The notes below the pieces were generated by a model. That model did no database searches. It was not told where the DNA came from and worked only from the letters and a program-made list of their open reading frames with translations. Both the position numbers and the translations under genes were made by a program. Of a stretch of DNA of 64,000 bases, positions 1-8,479 are shown in pieces. This DNA is from Nitratireductor alexandrii (GTDB lineage Bacteria > Pseudomonadota > Alphaproteobacteria > Rhizobiales > Rhizobiaceae): NCBI RefSeq assembly GCF_004000215.1, contig NZ_RBVY01000007.1, forward strand, positions 222,870 through 286,869, in the 5' to 3' direction. Numbering within the stretch: the stretch's first letter is position 1; the number at the start of each line of letters is the position of its first letter.

Positions 1-390
1 GGCGCCGATCACGCCGGCGTCGCGGTCGGCGAAAAGCACGGGGCCGCAATCGGCCGTCAGGATGCCGATCGCCAGGCCCGGCCGGGCCGTGACCACGCCG
101 TCGGCGCGCGGCCGCTGCGCGCCGAACGATGCGTCGGCAACCACGATGTCGGGCGAGTGGATTTGATGCGGCGTGCACAGATTCGCGGCCGGCACGCCAA
201 GCCACGCCGTCACCCGGCTACGGTTTTCGAGCACGGTCTGGCGGTCGTCCTGCGAGCCGAGCCCGACATTCAGACCCCGATAGAGCCCTTTCGAGGCGCC
301 GCCCGCGCGCGTGAAAAAACCGTGGCGGACTCCTTCGAGCCCGTCAAGCGCCGGGGATCGCAGAGGCTCCGGCCTCGATTCGTTCAGCAT
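1..390 (-). CDS. pgeF: Peptidoglycan editing factor PgeF (YfiH/laccase-domain family), 3' end beyond the window
   Basis: Only the first 130 residues are inside the window, because the gene runs off the left edge. The N-terminus reads MLNESRPEPL and carries the family signatures HGFFTRAGG (about 23-31), PHQIHS (74-79) and ADGVVTARPG followed by LTADCGPVLF (111-120). His78 and Cys115 correspond to metal-binding residues of YfiH-type proteins. A third ligand would lie outside the window. YfiH/PgeF proteins are cytoplasmic enzymes implicated in removing wrongly incorporated residues from peptidoglycan precursors; older annotations call them multicopper polyphenol oxidases. The gene lies 55 nt downstream of the MidA-like methyltransferase in the order lgt-methyltransferase-pgeF, which is common in Rhizobiales and suggests one operon. 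Confidence 0.85.
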   Translation of the reverse strand, partial: MLNESRPEPLRSPALDGLEGVRHGFFTRAGGASKGLYRGLNVGLGSQDDRQTVLENRSRVTAWLGVPAANLCTPHQIHSPDIVVADASFGAQRPRADGVVTARPGLAIGILTADCGPVLFADRDAGVIGA

Positions 391-445
391 CGTGCATCTT
401 GCCATTGGTTGCCGCGGCGGCGCGGATCGTGGGGCAGGGACATGG

Positions 446-1540
446 TCAAGTCAATCCGCCGTCCGGGAACGGATACACCTCCAGGTGGTGGGGCAACAGC
501 GCCAACACCTTAAACAGTTCGCCCATCTGCTCGGCGCCGGCGAGCCTCTCGACCTGATCGGCGAGCGTGTCGCGCAGCGCCGCGTTGCCGCTTGCGCCAA
601 GCTGCCCGGCCCGTTCGCCAAGACCCATGGCGCGGAGGAAGGCGCCCTGCGTCATCGTGTGGGCCGCCAGGCCGTGCGCCCGCGCGGCGGCTGCCAGCGC
701 GGCGAAGTCGACATGGCTGGTCAGGTCGGCCTCGCCCGGCGTGTCGAAGACGTCATGGGGGGCGTGGCCGCGCACGGCCTGCAGCGTGTCGCCGAGGCCC
801 GGTTCCAGATGGCCGTAATCGAAAAACAGCGCCGCCCCGCCATGGCGGGCGATCCGGTCGGCGACGGTGTCGAGCAGGGCGGTGCGCGCCGGCGCGATCT
901 CGAACACGACGCCGTCGGCGGCCCTGTCGGCCCCGTGCGGCAAAAGCGCTTCGTCGAGCGTGTCGACCCCGGCCGCGAAGCGAAAGCCGCCGCTCTCGTC
1001 GAGCGAGACGACGCGTTCGCGCCAGGCATTGCCCGACTTGACGAACTGGCGTGTCGGGATCGCGTCGAAAATCTCGTTGCCGATGAAGAACACCGGCCGG
1101 TCGGGCAAGGCTTCGACGGAAGCCGGCCAGGCTGTTTGCATGCCGGCCTCGGCCAGCGCCTGCTGCTGCACCTGCGCCAGCCTGGGGCTCGCCTCGATCA
1201 GGGCTAGGTCGCAGGCGGTGGCGCATTGCGGATCGAGCTTGCCCAGCGTGCGGGCGATGTCGGCGGCAAGCGTGCCGCGACCGGGGCCGATCTCGGCGAA
1301 GGTGGCGGGCTTGTCCATGCCGCTCGCGCACCAGGCCGAATAGAGCCAGACCGCAACGAGTTCGCCGAACATCTGGCTGATCTCCGGGGCGGTGATGAAG
1401 TCGCCCTTGGCGCCGAACGGTTCGCGGCTCGTGTAATAACCGTGCTCGGGATCGAACAGGCACAGCGCCATATAGTCGGACACGCTGATCGGTCCGGTCT
1501 GACGGATCAGTCCGGCGATGGTTTCGGCCAGCCGGTTCAT
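446..1540 (-). CDS. Class I SAM-dependent methyltransferase, MidA/NDUFAF7 family
   Basis: The protein has 364 residues. It begins [14 protein letters not shown] and carries the family core [19 protein letters not shown] (about 19-37), then [16 protein letters not shown], then SAM-binding motif [18 protein letters not shown] (about 82-98). The mitochondrial homologue NDUFAF7 methylates an arginine of complex I during assembly. The bacterial substrate is not established, so that role is only inferred. The start codon overlaps the lgt stop codon (ATGA), implying translational coupling. Length is normal for the family and no key motif is missing. Confidence 0.85.
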   Translation of the reverse strand: MNRLAETIAGLIRQTGPISVSDYMALCLFDPEHGYYTSREPFGAKGDFITAPEISQMFGELVAVWLYSAWCASGMDKPATFAEIGPGRGTLAADIARTLGKLDPQCATACDLALIEASPRLAQVQQQALAEAGMQTAWPASVEALPDRPVFFIGNEIFDAIPTRQFVKSGNAWRERVVSLDESGGFRFAAGVDTLDEALLPHGADRAADGVVFEIAPARTALLDTVADRIARHGGAALFFDYGHLEPGLGDTLQAVRGHAPHDVFDTPGEADLTSHVDFAALAAAARAHGLAAHTMTQGAFLRAMGLGERAGQLGASGNAALRDTLADQVERLAGAEQMGELFKVLALLPHHLEVYPFPDGGLT

Positions 1541-2391
1541 GCCGCCTCTTTATCGGGCACCCGCGGCCGCGCGCGGGCAAAGACCCAAAGCCCCACCAGC
1601 ACCATCGGTACGGACAAGACCATGCCCATGGTCAGCCAGCCGCCGGCGAGATAGCCGATATGGGCGTCCGGCTCGCGGAAGAATTCGACGATGATGCGCG
1701 AGACGCCGTAGCCCGCGACGAAAGCGCCGGCGACCCGGCCCGGCGCGCGCAGCGCGCCGAAACGGTGGGTGAGCACGCGCAGGACAAAAAACAGGATCAG
1801 CCCCTCGAGCGCGGCCTCGTAGAGCTGGCTCGGATGGCGCGGCTCCGGCCCGCCATTGGGAAACACGAAGGCCCAGGGGACGTCGCTGGTGCGGCCCCAC
1901 AATTCGGAATTGATGAAATTGGTGACCCTGACCAGGCCGAGCCCCACCGGGACGCCGGCCGAGATCACGTCGAAAAGCCGCCATGGGGCGATGCCGCGCG
2001 AGCGCGCGAACAGGATCATCGCCAGCGTGGTGCCCAAAAACCCGCCGTGAAACGACATGCCGCCCTGCCAGACGGCCAGGATCGCCAGCGGATTGTCGAG
2101 ATAGCGGGCGAAATCGTAGAAGAGAATATAACCGATGCGCCCGCCGAGGACGACGCCGGCCGCCGCCCAGACCACGAAATCATCGAGATCCGCGGCCCGC
2201 ATCGGCGGCCCGTCGGAGCCCCAAAGACGCTGATTGGCGATGAGGCGCTTGCCGTACCACCAGGCAAACAGGATGCCGATGACGTAGCCCAGCCCGTACC
2301 AGCGGATCGCCAGCGGACCGATTTCGATCAATACCGGATCGATCTGCGGAAAGGGCAGCGCCGCGAGAGGCAGGATCAGCAGGTCTGGCAC
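1537..2391 (-). CDS. lgt: Prolipoprotein diacylglyceryl transferase
   Basis: Lgt transfers diacylglyceryl from phosphatidylglycerol to the lipobox cysteine of prolipoproteins in the inner membrane. The protein is multi-spanning and shows [20 protein letters not shown] near the N-terminus, the Lgt signature region [12 protein letters not shown] with [13 protein letters not shown], and [10 protein letters not shown]. The frame is open upstream to a TTG at 2484. However, the extra 31 residues (rich in R, A and P) do not look like an Lgt N-terminus, so I place the start at the GTG at 2391, giving [19 protein letters not shown]. Neither start has a strong ribosome-binding site. The stop overlaps the next gene by 4 nt (ATGA). 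Confidence 0.9.
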   Translation of the reverse strand: MPDLLILPLAALPFPQIDPVLIEIGPLAIRWYGLGYVIGILFAWWYGKRLIANQRLWGSDGPPMRAADLDDFVVWAAAGVVLGGRIGYILFYDFARYLDNPLAILAVWQGGMSFHGGFLGTTLAMILFARSRGIAPWRLFDVISAGVPVGLGLVRVTNFINSELWGRTSDVPWAFVFPNGGPEPRHPSQLYEAALEGLILFFVLRVLTHRFGALRAPGRVAGAFVAGYGVSRIIVEFFREPDAHIGYLAGGWLTMGMVLSVPMVLVGLWVFARARPRVPDKEAA

Positions 2392-2581
2392 GGCGAAATC
2401 CGCTTTAACGGGGCGAGTCGGCGCGAAAATGGGCGCGCGCCGCGGCAAGGTCAAGTCGACGCATGCGCGCGCCGATTGGACCAACGCCCTTGCAATCGCT
2501 TCGCGGGGCCCCTAATTGCGGTTTGCGCGTGTCGGCGGCCAGCTTTCGGGCCGGCGCGCCGAAGTTTGCGAGGCAGCGCCC

Positions 2582-2872
2582 ATGAGCAACGGACCGAACC
2601 GCATTCTCGACGATTTCGCCAAGTTGCTCACCGATGCGGCCGGGGCCGCGCAGGGCGTGCGCAATGAGGTCGAAACGGCGTTCCGCGCTCAGGCCGAACG
2701 TATCTTGAACTCGATGGACGTGGTCCAGCGCGAGGAGTTCGAGGCGGTTCGCGAGATGGCGATCAAGGCGCGGGCGGAAAACAAGGCGCTTGCCGCGCGG
2801 CTGGCCGAGATCGAGGCCAGCTTGGCCCAGTCCGGCAAGAAAACGCCCAAAAAGACCGGCTCCGACTCCTAG
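2582..2872 (+). CDS. ubiK: Accessory factor UbiK family protein (ubiquinone biosynthesis)
   Basis: A 96-residue cytoplasmic protein divergent from lgt. It starts MSNGPNRILDDFAKLLTDAA and has a C-terminal coiled coil (about 44-83, rich in E, A, R and L heptads) followed by a Lys-rich tail. UbiK-like proteins (formerly YqiC/BMFP) associate with UbiJ and aid aerobic ubiquinone synthesis. Length and coiled-coil layout fit the family. A longer in-frame version from 2516 is possible but adds 22 Arg/Ala-rich residues typical of non-coding frame. The stop codon sits inside a small terminator hairpin. Confidence 0.85.
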   Translation: MSNGPNRILDDFAKLLTDAAGAAQGVRNEVETAFRAQAERILNSMDVVQREEFEAVREMAIKARAENKALAARLAEIEASLAQSGKKTPKKTGSDS

Positions 2873-2886
2873 GTCGGGATTTTTTT
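2862..2886 (+). terminator. Short Rho-independent terminator after ubiK
   Basis: Inverted arms CCGAC (2862-2866) and GTCGG (2873-2877) enclose a six-base loop that contains the ubiK stop codon, followed by seven T residues at 2880-2886. The stem is short, so efficiency is uncertain. Confidence 0.55.
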
Positions 2887-3198
2887 CGGGCGCTTGTCCA
2901 CAGCCCCCTGTCGCGAAAAAAGCTTCACGCAGAATCCCTTACGCGGTGCGGGCCGCAGCCGGCAAATAATCTATCCACATGCCGGTGCCGCATGCGGGAA
3001 AAAAGCGCTGGAACTCGGACTCTGCATCAATACACTGAATTTACTGCATGATTCGTTTTTGGGTCATGCGCCGGGGAGGGGGTGTTCCGGCCAGGAGCCA
3101 TTTGGCCGGCATTTCGTAACCTGGCAGTTCGGTTTGTCGCGCGTAGGCATTTTAGGCGGAGCGCGCGGGGGCGCGCCCACAATCACAGGGAATTTTTG
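2887..3198. other. Gene-free stretch between ubiK and the YbjN gene
   Basis: About 310 nt without a convincing ORF. It contains two inverted repeats: GCATGA (3046-3051) with TCATGC (3064-3069), and CCGGCC with GGCCGG around 3087-3110, 11 nt apart. Both lie upstream of the YbjN start and could be operator or leader structures. I cannot assign a function. Confidence 0.4.
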
Positions 3199-3699
3199 AT
3201 GAGCCTTCTGGAACTCGACATCGCGCGTACCGCGCATCCCGTCGATGTCATCGAGCAGGTCGCGCACGCGAATGACTGGGCCTTCGAACGCGCCGGAGAC
3301 GACGAGATCGCGATTTCGGTCGCCGGCAACTGGACCGACTATCACATCTCCTTTTCGTGGATGGAGGAATACGAGGCGCTGCATCTGGCCTGCGCCTTCG
3401 ACATCAAGGTCACCGATGCCCGGGTGATGGAGGTCATGCGGCTGTTGGCGCTGATCAACGAACAGATGCTGATCGGCCATTTCGATCTGTGGGAGCAGGA
3501 GGGGGCGATCATGTTCCGCCAGGCGCTGCTGCTGGCCGGCGGTGCCGAGCCGACCGCGCAGCAGGTCGAGATGCTGCTGGCGAGCGCGCTCGAGGCCTGC
3601 GAGTGCTATTTCCAGGCCTTCCAGTTCGTCGTCTGGTCGGGGGTTTCGGCGCGCGACGCGCTGTCGGGCACTCTGTTCGAGACCCAGGGCAACGCCTGA
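3199..3699 (+). CDS. YbjN domain-containing protein
   Basis: A 166-residue protein starting [20 protein letters not shown]. The conserved YbjN core spans about residues 25-150 ([20 protein letters not shown], then [20 protein letters not shown]). YbjN-fold proteins resemble type III secretion chaperones and are linked to stress and motility phenotypes in enterobacteria; the biochemical role is unknown. The ATG at 3199 is preceded by CAGGGA. An in-frame upstream start at 3082 would add Arg-rich, unlikely sequence. In many rhizobia this gene is followed by proC, but here the next gene 40 nt downstream is the CsaA-like protein. Confidence 0.85.
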   Translation: MSLLELDIARTAHPVDVIEQVAHANDWAFERAGDDEIAISVAGNWTDYHISFSWMEEYEALHLACAFDIKVTDARVMEVMRLLALINEQMLIGHFDLWEQEGAIMFRQALLLAGGAEPTAQQVEMLLASALEACECYFQAFQFVVWSGVSARDALSGTLFETQGNA

Positions 3700-3739
3700 C
3701 GCGCCTGCCTGGCGCTGTTTGAAGAAGCGGATCGCGACC

Positions 3740-4099
3740 ATGAGCCAGGAGACCGAGCGCAAGCCCGAGATCGGCTTTGCCGATTTCGACAAGGTCGATA
3801 TCCGCATCGGCACGATCGTGGCCGCCGAGCCCTATCCCGAGGCCCGCAAGCCGGCGATCAAGCTACGGATCGATCTCGGCCCCGCGATCGGCATCAAGAA
3901 ATCCTCCGCGCAGATCACCAAGCACTACCGGCCCGACGAACTGGTCGGCCGCCAGGTGATGGCGGTGGTGAATTTTCCGCCGCGCCAGATCGGGAAATTC
4001 CTGTCGGAAGTGCTGACCCTGGGCTTTCCGGACGAGGAGGGGGCCGTGGTGCTGGCGACGGTCGACAAAAACGTCCCGGACGGCGGCCGCCTGTTTTAA
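3740..4099 (+). CDS. tRNA-binding (CsaA/EMAP-II-like) domain protein
   Basis: A 119-residue protein consisting almost entirely of one OB-fold tRNA-binding domain: [20 protein letters not shown] (about 13-32), then [20 protein letters not shown] and the closing PDGGRLF. CsaA-type proteins are dimeric, bind tRNA or act as export chaperones, and match this length. The start at 3740 follows the YbjN stop by 40 nt, suggesting co-transcription. The longer frame from 3542 overlaps the YbjN gene and is rejected. The physiological role in this organism is unknown. Confidence 0.85.
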   Translation: MSQETERKPEIGFADFDKVDIRIGTIVAAEPYPEARKPAIKLRIDLGPAIGIKKSSAQITKHYRPDELVGRQVMAVVNFPPRQIGKFLSEVLTLGFPDEEGAVVLATVDKNVPDGGRLF

Positions 4100-4296
4100 C
4101 CCCGGTCCGGATATCGCCTTTCCTCAGGAGAGCGGCCGCTGTTTGCACCTTGCCGGTCCGGCGCCGGCAATGAGCACCGGCGCGTGCGCTTCAGCGCCTC
4201 AGTCTCAGTCGATCTTCCGTAGCGGGTCGCCGCCGTCGCTTTCATGCACACCGCCCGGCTTGAGCGCGGCGGCCATTTTTCGGCGTCCGGCGGCGC

Positions 4297-4770
4297 CTAG
4301 GCCCTGCCCATCAGCCCGGCCAGTTCCTCCAGCCCGGCGAGGATCGCCCGGCGCCGCTTTTCGGGCAGGGCGGCAAAGCGGGTGACGAAGTCGACGCCGA
4401 AAAAACCCGGCGTGTTGGTGACCATGTCGCGGCCCTTTTCGGTCAGCCTTGTGTAGACGATGCGCCGGTCGGTGGTCGAGCGATAGCGCTCGACGATGGC
4501 GCGGCTTTCCAGATTGTCGAGGATGGTGACGACCGTCGCCGGGCTGAGATCGGCGTAGTGGGAAAGGGCGTTGGTGGTCACTTCGCCCAGTTCGGCGACC
4601 CCCATCAGGACAACGAGCTGCGGCGTCGTCAGCCCGCTGGCGCGGGCGAGCGCACGCGACTGCAGGTCGGTCGCGCGCACGACCCGGCGGATCGATTTCA
4701 TCAGGCCGCGCAGCTCCCCGGTCGGGAACGTTTCGTCGCGTCGCGCGTTCAGGGTCTGTTGTTCGTCCAT
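4297..4770 (-). CDS. MarR family transcriptional regulator next to the NAGGN cluster
   Basis: A 157-residue protein with a winged helix at about 45-115: LTTPQLVVLMGVAELGEVTT, then LSPATVVTILDNLESRAIVE, then the DRR wing STTDRRIVYTRLTEKGRDM. It is divergent from the amidotransferase gene at 4873 across a 102-nt promoter region, so it probably controls the osmoprotectant genes, itself, or both. This adjacency is the only functional evidence. The reading frame ends abruptly at MGRA. A separate frame downstream could be a lost C-terminal tail (see findings). Confidence 0.85.
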   Translation of the reverse strand: MDEQQTLNARRDETFPTGELRGLMKSIRRVVRATDLQSRALARASGLTTPQLVVLMGVAELGEVTTNALSHYADLSPATVVTILDNLESRAIVERYRSTTDRRIVYTRLTEKGRDMVTNTPGFFGVDFVTRFAALPEKRRRAILAGLEELAGLMGRA

Positions 4771-4781
4771 CGACAGCCGGC

Positions 4782-4814
4782 AATCATTTGACTTCTAATC
4801 ATTCGAACTATAAT
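4782..4814 (+). promoter_or_regulatory. Promoter with direct repeats upstream of the NAGGN amidotransferase
   Basis: A perfect TATAAT (4809-4814) lies 15 nt after TTGACT (4788-4793). A TTGACT-17-TAATAA reading is also possible. Two direct repeats AATCATT(T/C)GA (4782-4791 and 4797-4806, 15-bp period) overlap the -35 and spacer and are candidate binding sites for the divergent MarR protein. The region is notably AT-rich against its surroundings. Regulation is inferred only. Confidence 0.55.
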
Positions 4815-4872
4815 AAACCGGCGACGAAAGCAATGGCATCCCTTAAGACACTGGAGGTTTGAACGCGCGCCT

Positions 4873-6648
4873 ATGTGCGGCATTTGTGGTGAAATCAGAT
4901 TCGACAGGGCGGAGCCTTCCGCCATCGCAATTTCAAAAATGGCTGATGCGCTGGCGCCGCGCGGGCCGGACGGTTCGGGTATCGTCATCCACGGCAATGC
5001 CGGCTTCGGCCATCGCCGGCTGAAGATCATCGATCTGTCCGAGCGCGCGCGCCAGCCGATGAGCGACCCGGAACTCGGTCTGACCATCGCCTTCAACGGC
5101 TGCATCTACAATTATCCCGAATTGCGCGCCGAACTGGAGGCAAAAGGCTACCGCTTCTTTTCCACCGGCGACACGGAAGTGATCCTGAAGGCCTGGCATG
5201 CCTGGGGCGAGCGCTGCGTGGAACGTTTTCACGGCATGTTCGCCTTCGTGCTCCAGGAGCGCGAGACCGGCCGCATCGTCATGGCGCGCGACCGCTTCGG
5301 CATCAAGCCGCTCTATCTGAGCGAAAATCCCGAGCGGCTGCGGTTCGCCTCGTCGCTGCCGGCGCTCTTGGCGGCGGGCGACGTCGACACCGGCATCGAT
5401 GCGGCGGCCCTGCATAATTACATGTCGTTTCATGCCGTGGTGCCGCCGCCGCGCACCATCCTTGCCGGCGTGCGCAAATTGCCGCCGGCGACGATCCGCG
5501 TCATCGAAGCCGACGGCAGCAGCCGTCAGAGCATCTACTGGGATCCGCCCTTCGCCCGCGATCCGGCCGACAGCGGCGTGTCGTCGGAGGAATGGCGCGA
5601 GCGGGTTCTCGAGGCGCTCAGGCTCGCCGTCAAGCGGCGCATGGTGGCCGACGTTCCCGTCGGCGTGTTGCTGTCGGGCGGCGTCGATTCCAGCCTGATC
5701 GTCGGCCTGCTGGCCGAGGCCGGCCAGACCGGGCTGATGAGTTTTTCGGTCGGTTTCGAGGAGGCGAACGGCGAAAAGGGCGACGAATTCGTCTATTCCG
5801 ACCTGATCGCCAAGACTTTTGGCACCGACCACCACAAGATCTTCGTGCCCTCAGACAATCTCATGGACGCGCTGCCCGGCACGATCGCGGCCATGTCGGA
5901 GCCGATGGTGTCCTACGACAATGTCGGCTTCTACCTGCTCAGCCAGGAGGTTTCCAAGCATATCAAGGTGGTGCAGTCGGGCCAGGGCGCGGACGAGATT
6001 TTTGCCGGCTATCACTGGTATCCGCCGCTGATGAACTCCAACGACGTGGTCGGCGACTACGCCAAGGTTTTCTTCGACCGCACGCATGAAAAGCTGAAGA
6101 CGCAGCTCGGGGCGGACTGGATCGACGGCGTCGACCCCAGCCGCGAACTGGTCGAGGCCCATCTGACCCGTTCGGGCGCCGACACGCCGGTCGACCGGGC
6201 GCTGAGGCTCGATTCGACCGTCATGCTGGTCGACGATCCGGTCAAGCGGGTCGACAACATGACCATGGCCTGGGGGCTGGAGGCGCGTGTGCCGTTCCTC
6301 GACCACGAATTGGTGGAACTCGCCGCGCGCATTCCGCCGGAGGAAAAAATCCGCGACGGTGGCAAGGGTGTGCTCAAGGACGTCGCCCGCCAGATCGTGC
6401 CGAGCGAGGTGATCGACCGCAAGAAGGGATATTTTCCCGTTCCCCAGCTCAAATATGTCGACGGCCCCTATCTGGACATGGTGCGCGACGCGCTGACCTC
6501 GCAGGCGGCGCGCGAGCGCGGTCTGTTCCGCAAGGACTATCTCGAGACGCTGTTTGCCGCGCCCTCGGATCACATCACGCCGCTGCGCGGGTCCGAATTG
6601 TGGCAGGTGGGCCTGCTCGAGATGTGGCTCCAGACGCATGGGATCTAG
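4873..6648 (+). CDS. N-acetylglutaminylglutamine amidotransferase (asparagine-synthase family)
   Basis: A 591-residue class II glutamine amidotransferase. It begins MCGICGE, so Cys2 is the N-terminal nucleophile of the glutaminase domain (about 1-215). The synthetase domain follows with the PP-loop LLSGGVDSS (about 265-273) and SGQGADEIFAGYHWYP. With the next two genes it forms the osmolyte module known from Sinorhizobium and Pseudomonas, making N-acetylglutaminylglutamine amide (NAGGN). This enzyme performs the final amidation. The nearest ribosome-binding site (GGAGG, 4853-4857) is an unusually long 15 nt away, but the catalytic Cys2 fixes this start. The downstream gene starts 4 nt after the stop. 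Confidence 0.92.
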   Translation: MCGICGEIRFDRAEPSAIAISKMADALAPRGPDGSGIVIHGNAGFGHRRLKIIDLSERARQPMSDPELGLTIAFNGCIYNYPELRAELEAKGYRFFSTGDTEVILKAWHAWGERCVERFHGMFAFVLQERETGRIVMARDRFGIKPLYLSENPERLRFASSLPALLAAGDVDTGIDAAALHNYMSFHAVVPPPRTILAGVRKLPPATIRVIEADGSSRQSIYWDPPFARDPADSGVSSEEWRERVLEALRLAVKRRMVADVPVGVLLSGGVDSSLIVGLLAEAGQTGLMSFSVGFEEANGEKGDEFVYSDLIAKTFGTDHHKIFVPSDNLMDALPGTIAAMSEPMVSYDNVGFYLLSQEVSKHIKVVQSGQGADEIFAGYHWYPPLMNSNDVVGDYAKVFFDRTHEKLKTQLGADWIDGVDPSRELVEAHLTRSGADTPVDRALRLDSTVMLVDDPVKRVDNMTMAWGLEARVPFLDHELVELAARIPPEEKIRDGGKGVLKDVARQIVPSEVIDRKKGYFPVPQLKYVDGPYLDMVRDALTSQAARERGLFRKDYLETLFAAPSDHITPLRGSELWQVGLLEMWLQTHGI

Positions 6649-6652
6649 CCCA

Positions 6653-8479
6653 ATGACCAAGGATCGCGGCGCGGAATCCAAATCCCACCCCATCCGCGCG
6701 GACAAGGCGCTCGGCCACCGGCTCAAGCGGCTGCGCGCGGATTCGCTGAAACCGCCGATCGCGCACGGCGAGGGCGAGCACGAGGCCATGCGCGAGGCGG
6801 TGGCGCTCGATTGCGGCTGGGGGCGGCTTTTGTTCGCGCAGACCTTTCCCGACAATGAGAGCATCATCGCCGCGCTGGAGGAGGAGGGCGACAAGCGCCG
6901 CGACATCGCGTTCTATATCCGCGACCCGCACGTGGTCCTGGCGCTCGCGCCGCAGGAGACGTTTCTCGATCCCTCGCACACCTACCGGCTCGACCTGTCG
7001 ACCTACCGGCCGAGCCGGCGCAAGCCGCGCAGCTACTTCGTGCGCCGTCTGTCCTCGCGCGACGATGCCGAGGCCGTCAACGCGATCTATGCCGCGCGCG
7101 GCATGGTCACGGTCGATCCGGACTTCTTCTGGGCCCAGCGCGACAGCCGCTCGATCACCTATTTCGTGGCCGAGGAGGAGGCGACCGGCGAGGTGATCGG
7201 CACGGTGACCGGCATCGATCACCAGCGGCTTTTCGGCGATCCCGAACGGGGCTCGTCGCTGTGGTGTCTGGCCGTCCATCCCCAGTCGCGCCATCCCGGC
7301 ATCGGCGAGATGCTGGTGCGCCGGCTGGCCGAGCATTTTCAGGCCCGCGGCGCCGCCTTCCTGGACCTGTCGGTGATCCACGACAACGAACAGGCGATCG
7401 CGCTTTACGAAAAGCTCGGGTTCCGCCGCATTCCGATCTTCGCCGTCAAGCGCAAGAACTCCATCAACGAAAAACTGTTCGCCACGCCGATCCAGGAGCA
7501 CGACGCGCTCAATCCCTATGCGCGCATCATCGTCGACGAAGCCCGCCGGCGCGGTATCAAGGTCGAGGTGACGGATGCGGAGGGCGGCTTCTTCCGGCTG
7601 ACCTATGGCGGGCGCTCCGTCCATTGCCGCGAAAGCCTCTCGGAAATGACCTCGGGCGTGGCGGTGTCGATCTGCGACGACAAGGCGGTGACGCGCCGCG
7701 TGGTCGCGCGCGCCGGACTTGCCGTGCCCGAGCAGATCGCGGCCGACGCGGATGCCGGCAATGTGGCCCCGTTCCTGAAACGCCACGCCAGCGTGGTGGT
7801 GAAGCCGGCGCGCGGCGAGCAGGGGCGCGGCGTCGCGGTCGGGCTCCAGACCATGGACGAGGTCGTCAAGGCGGTCGCCGAGGCCAGAAGCGTGTCGGAC
7901 CGGGTTCTGGTCGAATCCTGTTTCGACGGCGAGGATCTGCGCCTGGTGGTGATCGACGGCAAGCTGGTCGCCGCCGCCGTGCGCCGCCCGCCGCTGGTCG
8001 TCGGCGATGGCGAGCACGACGTGCGCACGCTGATCGAGCACCAGTCGCGCCGCCGCGCCGCGGCCACTGGCGGCGAAAGCAGGATCCCGATCGACGACGA
8101 AACCGTGCGCTGCCTCGGCGCCCAGTCGATCGCGCTCGACCAGGTGCTTGCGGCCGGTCGCGAGATCGTGGTGCGCAAGACCGCCAATCTGCACACCGGC
8201 GGCTCGATCCACGACGTCACCGGCATCGTGCATCCGCGCCTGGTCGAGGCCGGCTGCGCGGCGGCCAGGGCAATCCGCATCCCCGTCGTCGGGATCGATC
8301 TGATGGTCAAGTCGCCGACCGAGCCCGACTATGTCTTCATCGAGGCCAATGAGCGCCCGGGCCTGGCCAATCACGAACCGCAGCCGACGGCCGAGCGTTT
8401 CATCGACCTTCTGTTTCCCCACGCGCGCATGCCCTGGGCGGAGATTTCGGGCTCCGAAGGGGCGGAGGTGGCTCCATGA
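6653..8479 (+). CDS. ngg: N-acetylglutaminylglutamine synthetase (GNAT plus ATP-grasp)
   Basis: A 608-residue fusion. Residues about 120-270 form a GNAT acetyltransferase domain (SLWCLAVHPQSRHPGIGEML, then LDLSVIHDNEQAIALYEKLG). Residues about 300-590 are an ATP-grasp ligase domain (SVVVKPARGEQGRGVAVGLQ, then DYVFIEANERPGLANHEP). The protein acetylates glutamine and ligates a second glutamine to form N-acetylglutaminylglutamine, the substrate of the upstream amidotransferase. It starts at the ATG 4 nt after that gene. A longer frame from 6554 overlaps the amidotransferase and is not supported. It ends in an ATGA overlap with the peptidase gene. Confidence 0.92.
   Translation: MTKDRGAESKSHPIRADKALGHRLKRLRADSLKPPIAHGEGEHEAMREAVALDCGWGRLLFAQTFPDNESIIAALEEEGDKRRDIAFYIRDPHVVLALAPQETFLDPSHTYRLDLSTYRPSRRKPRSYFVRRLSSRDDAEAVNAIYAARGMVTVDPDFFWAQRDSRSITYFVAEEEATGEVIGTVTGIDHQRLFGDPERGSSLWCLAVHPQSRHPGIGEMLVRRLAEHFQARGAAFLDLSVIHDNEQAIALYEKLGFRRIPIFAVKRKNSINEKLFATPIQEHDALNPYARIIVDEARRRGIKVEVTDAEGGFFRLTYGGRSVHCRESLSEMTSGVAVSICDDKAVTRRVVARAGLAVPEQIAADADAGNVAPFLKRHASVVVKPARGEQGRGVAVGLQTMDEVVKAVAEARSVSDRVLVESCFDGEDLRLVVIDGKLVAAAVRRPPLVVGDGEHDVRTLIEHQSRRRAAATGGESRIPIDDETVRCLGAQSIALDQVLAAGREIVVRKTANLHTGGSIHDVTGIVHPRLVEAGCAAARAIRIPVVGIDLMVKSPTEPDYVFIEANERPGLANHEPQPTAERFIDLLFPHARMPWAEISGSEGAEVAP

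Noticed and set aside
3700..3739. proC expected between the YbjN gene and the tRNA-binding gene
   Set aside because: Only 40 nt separate the two genes, so proC is absent from this position.
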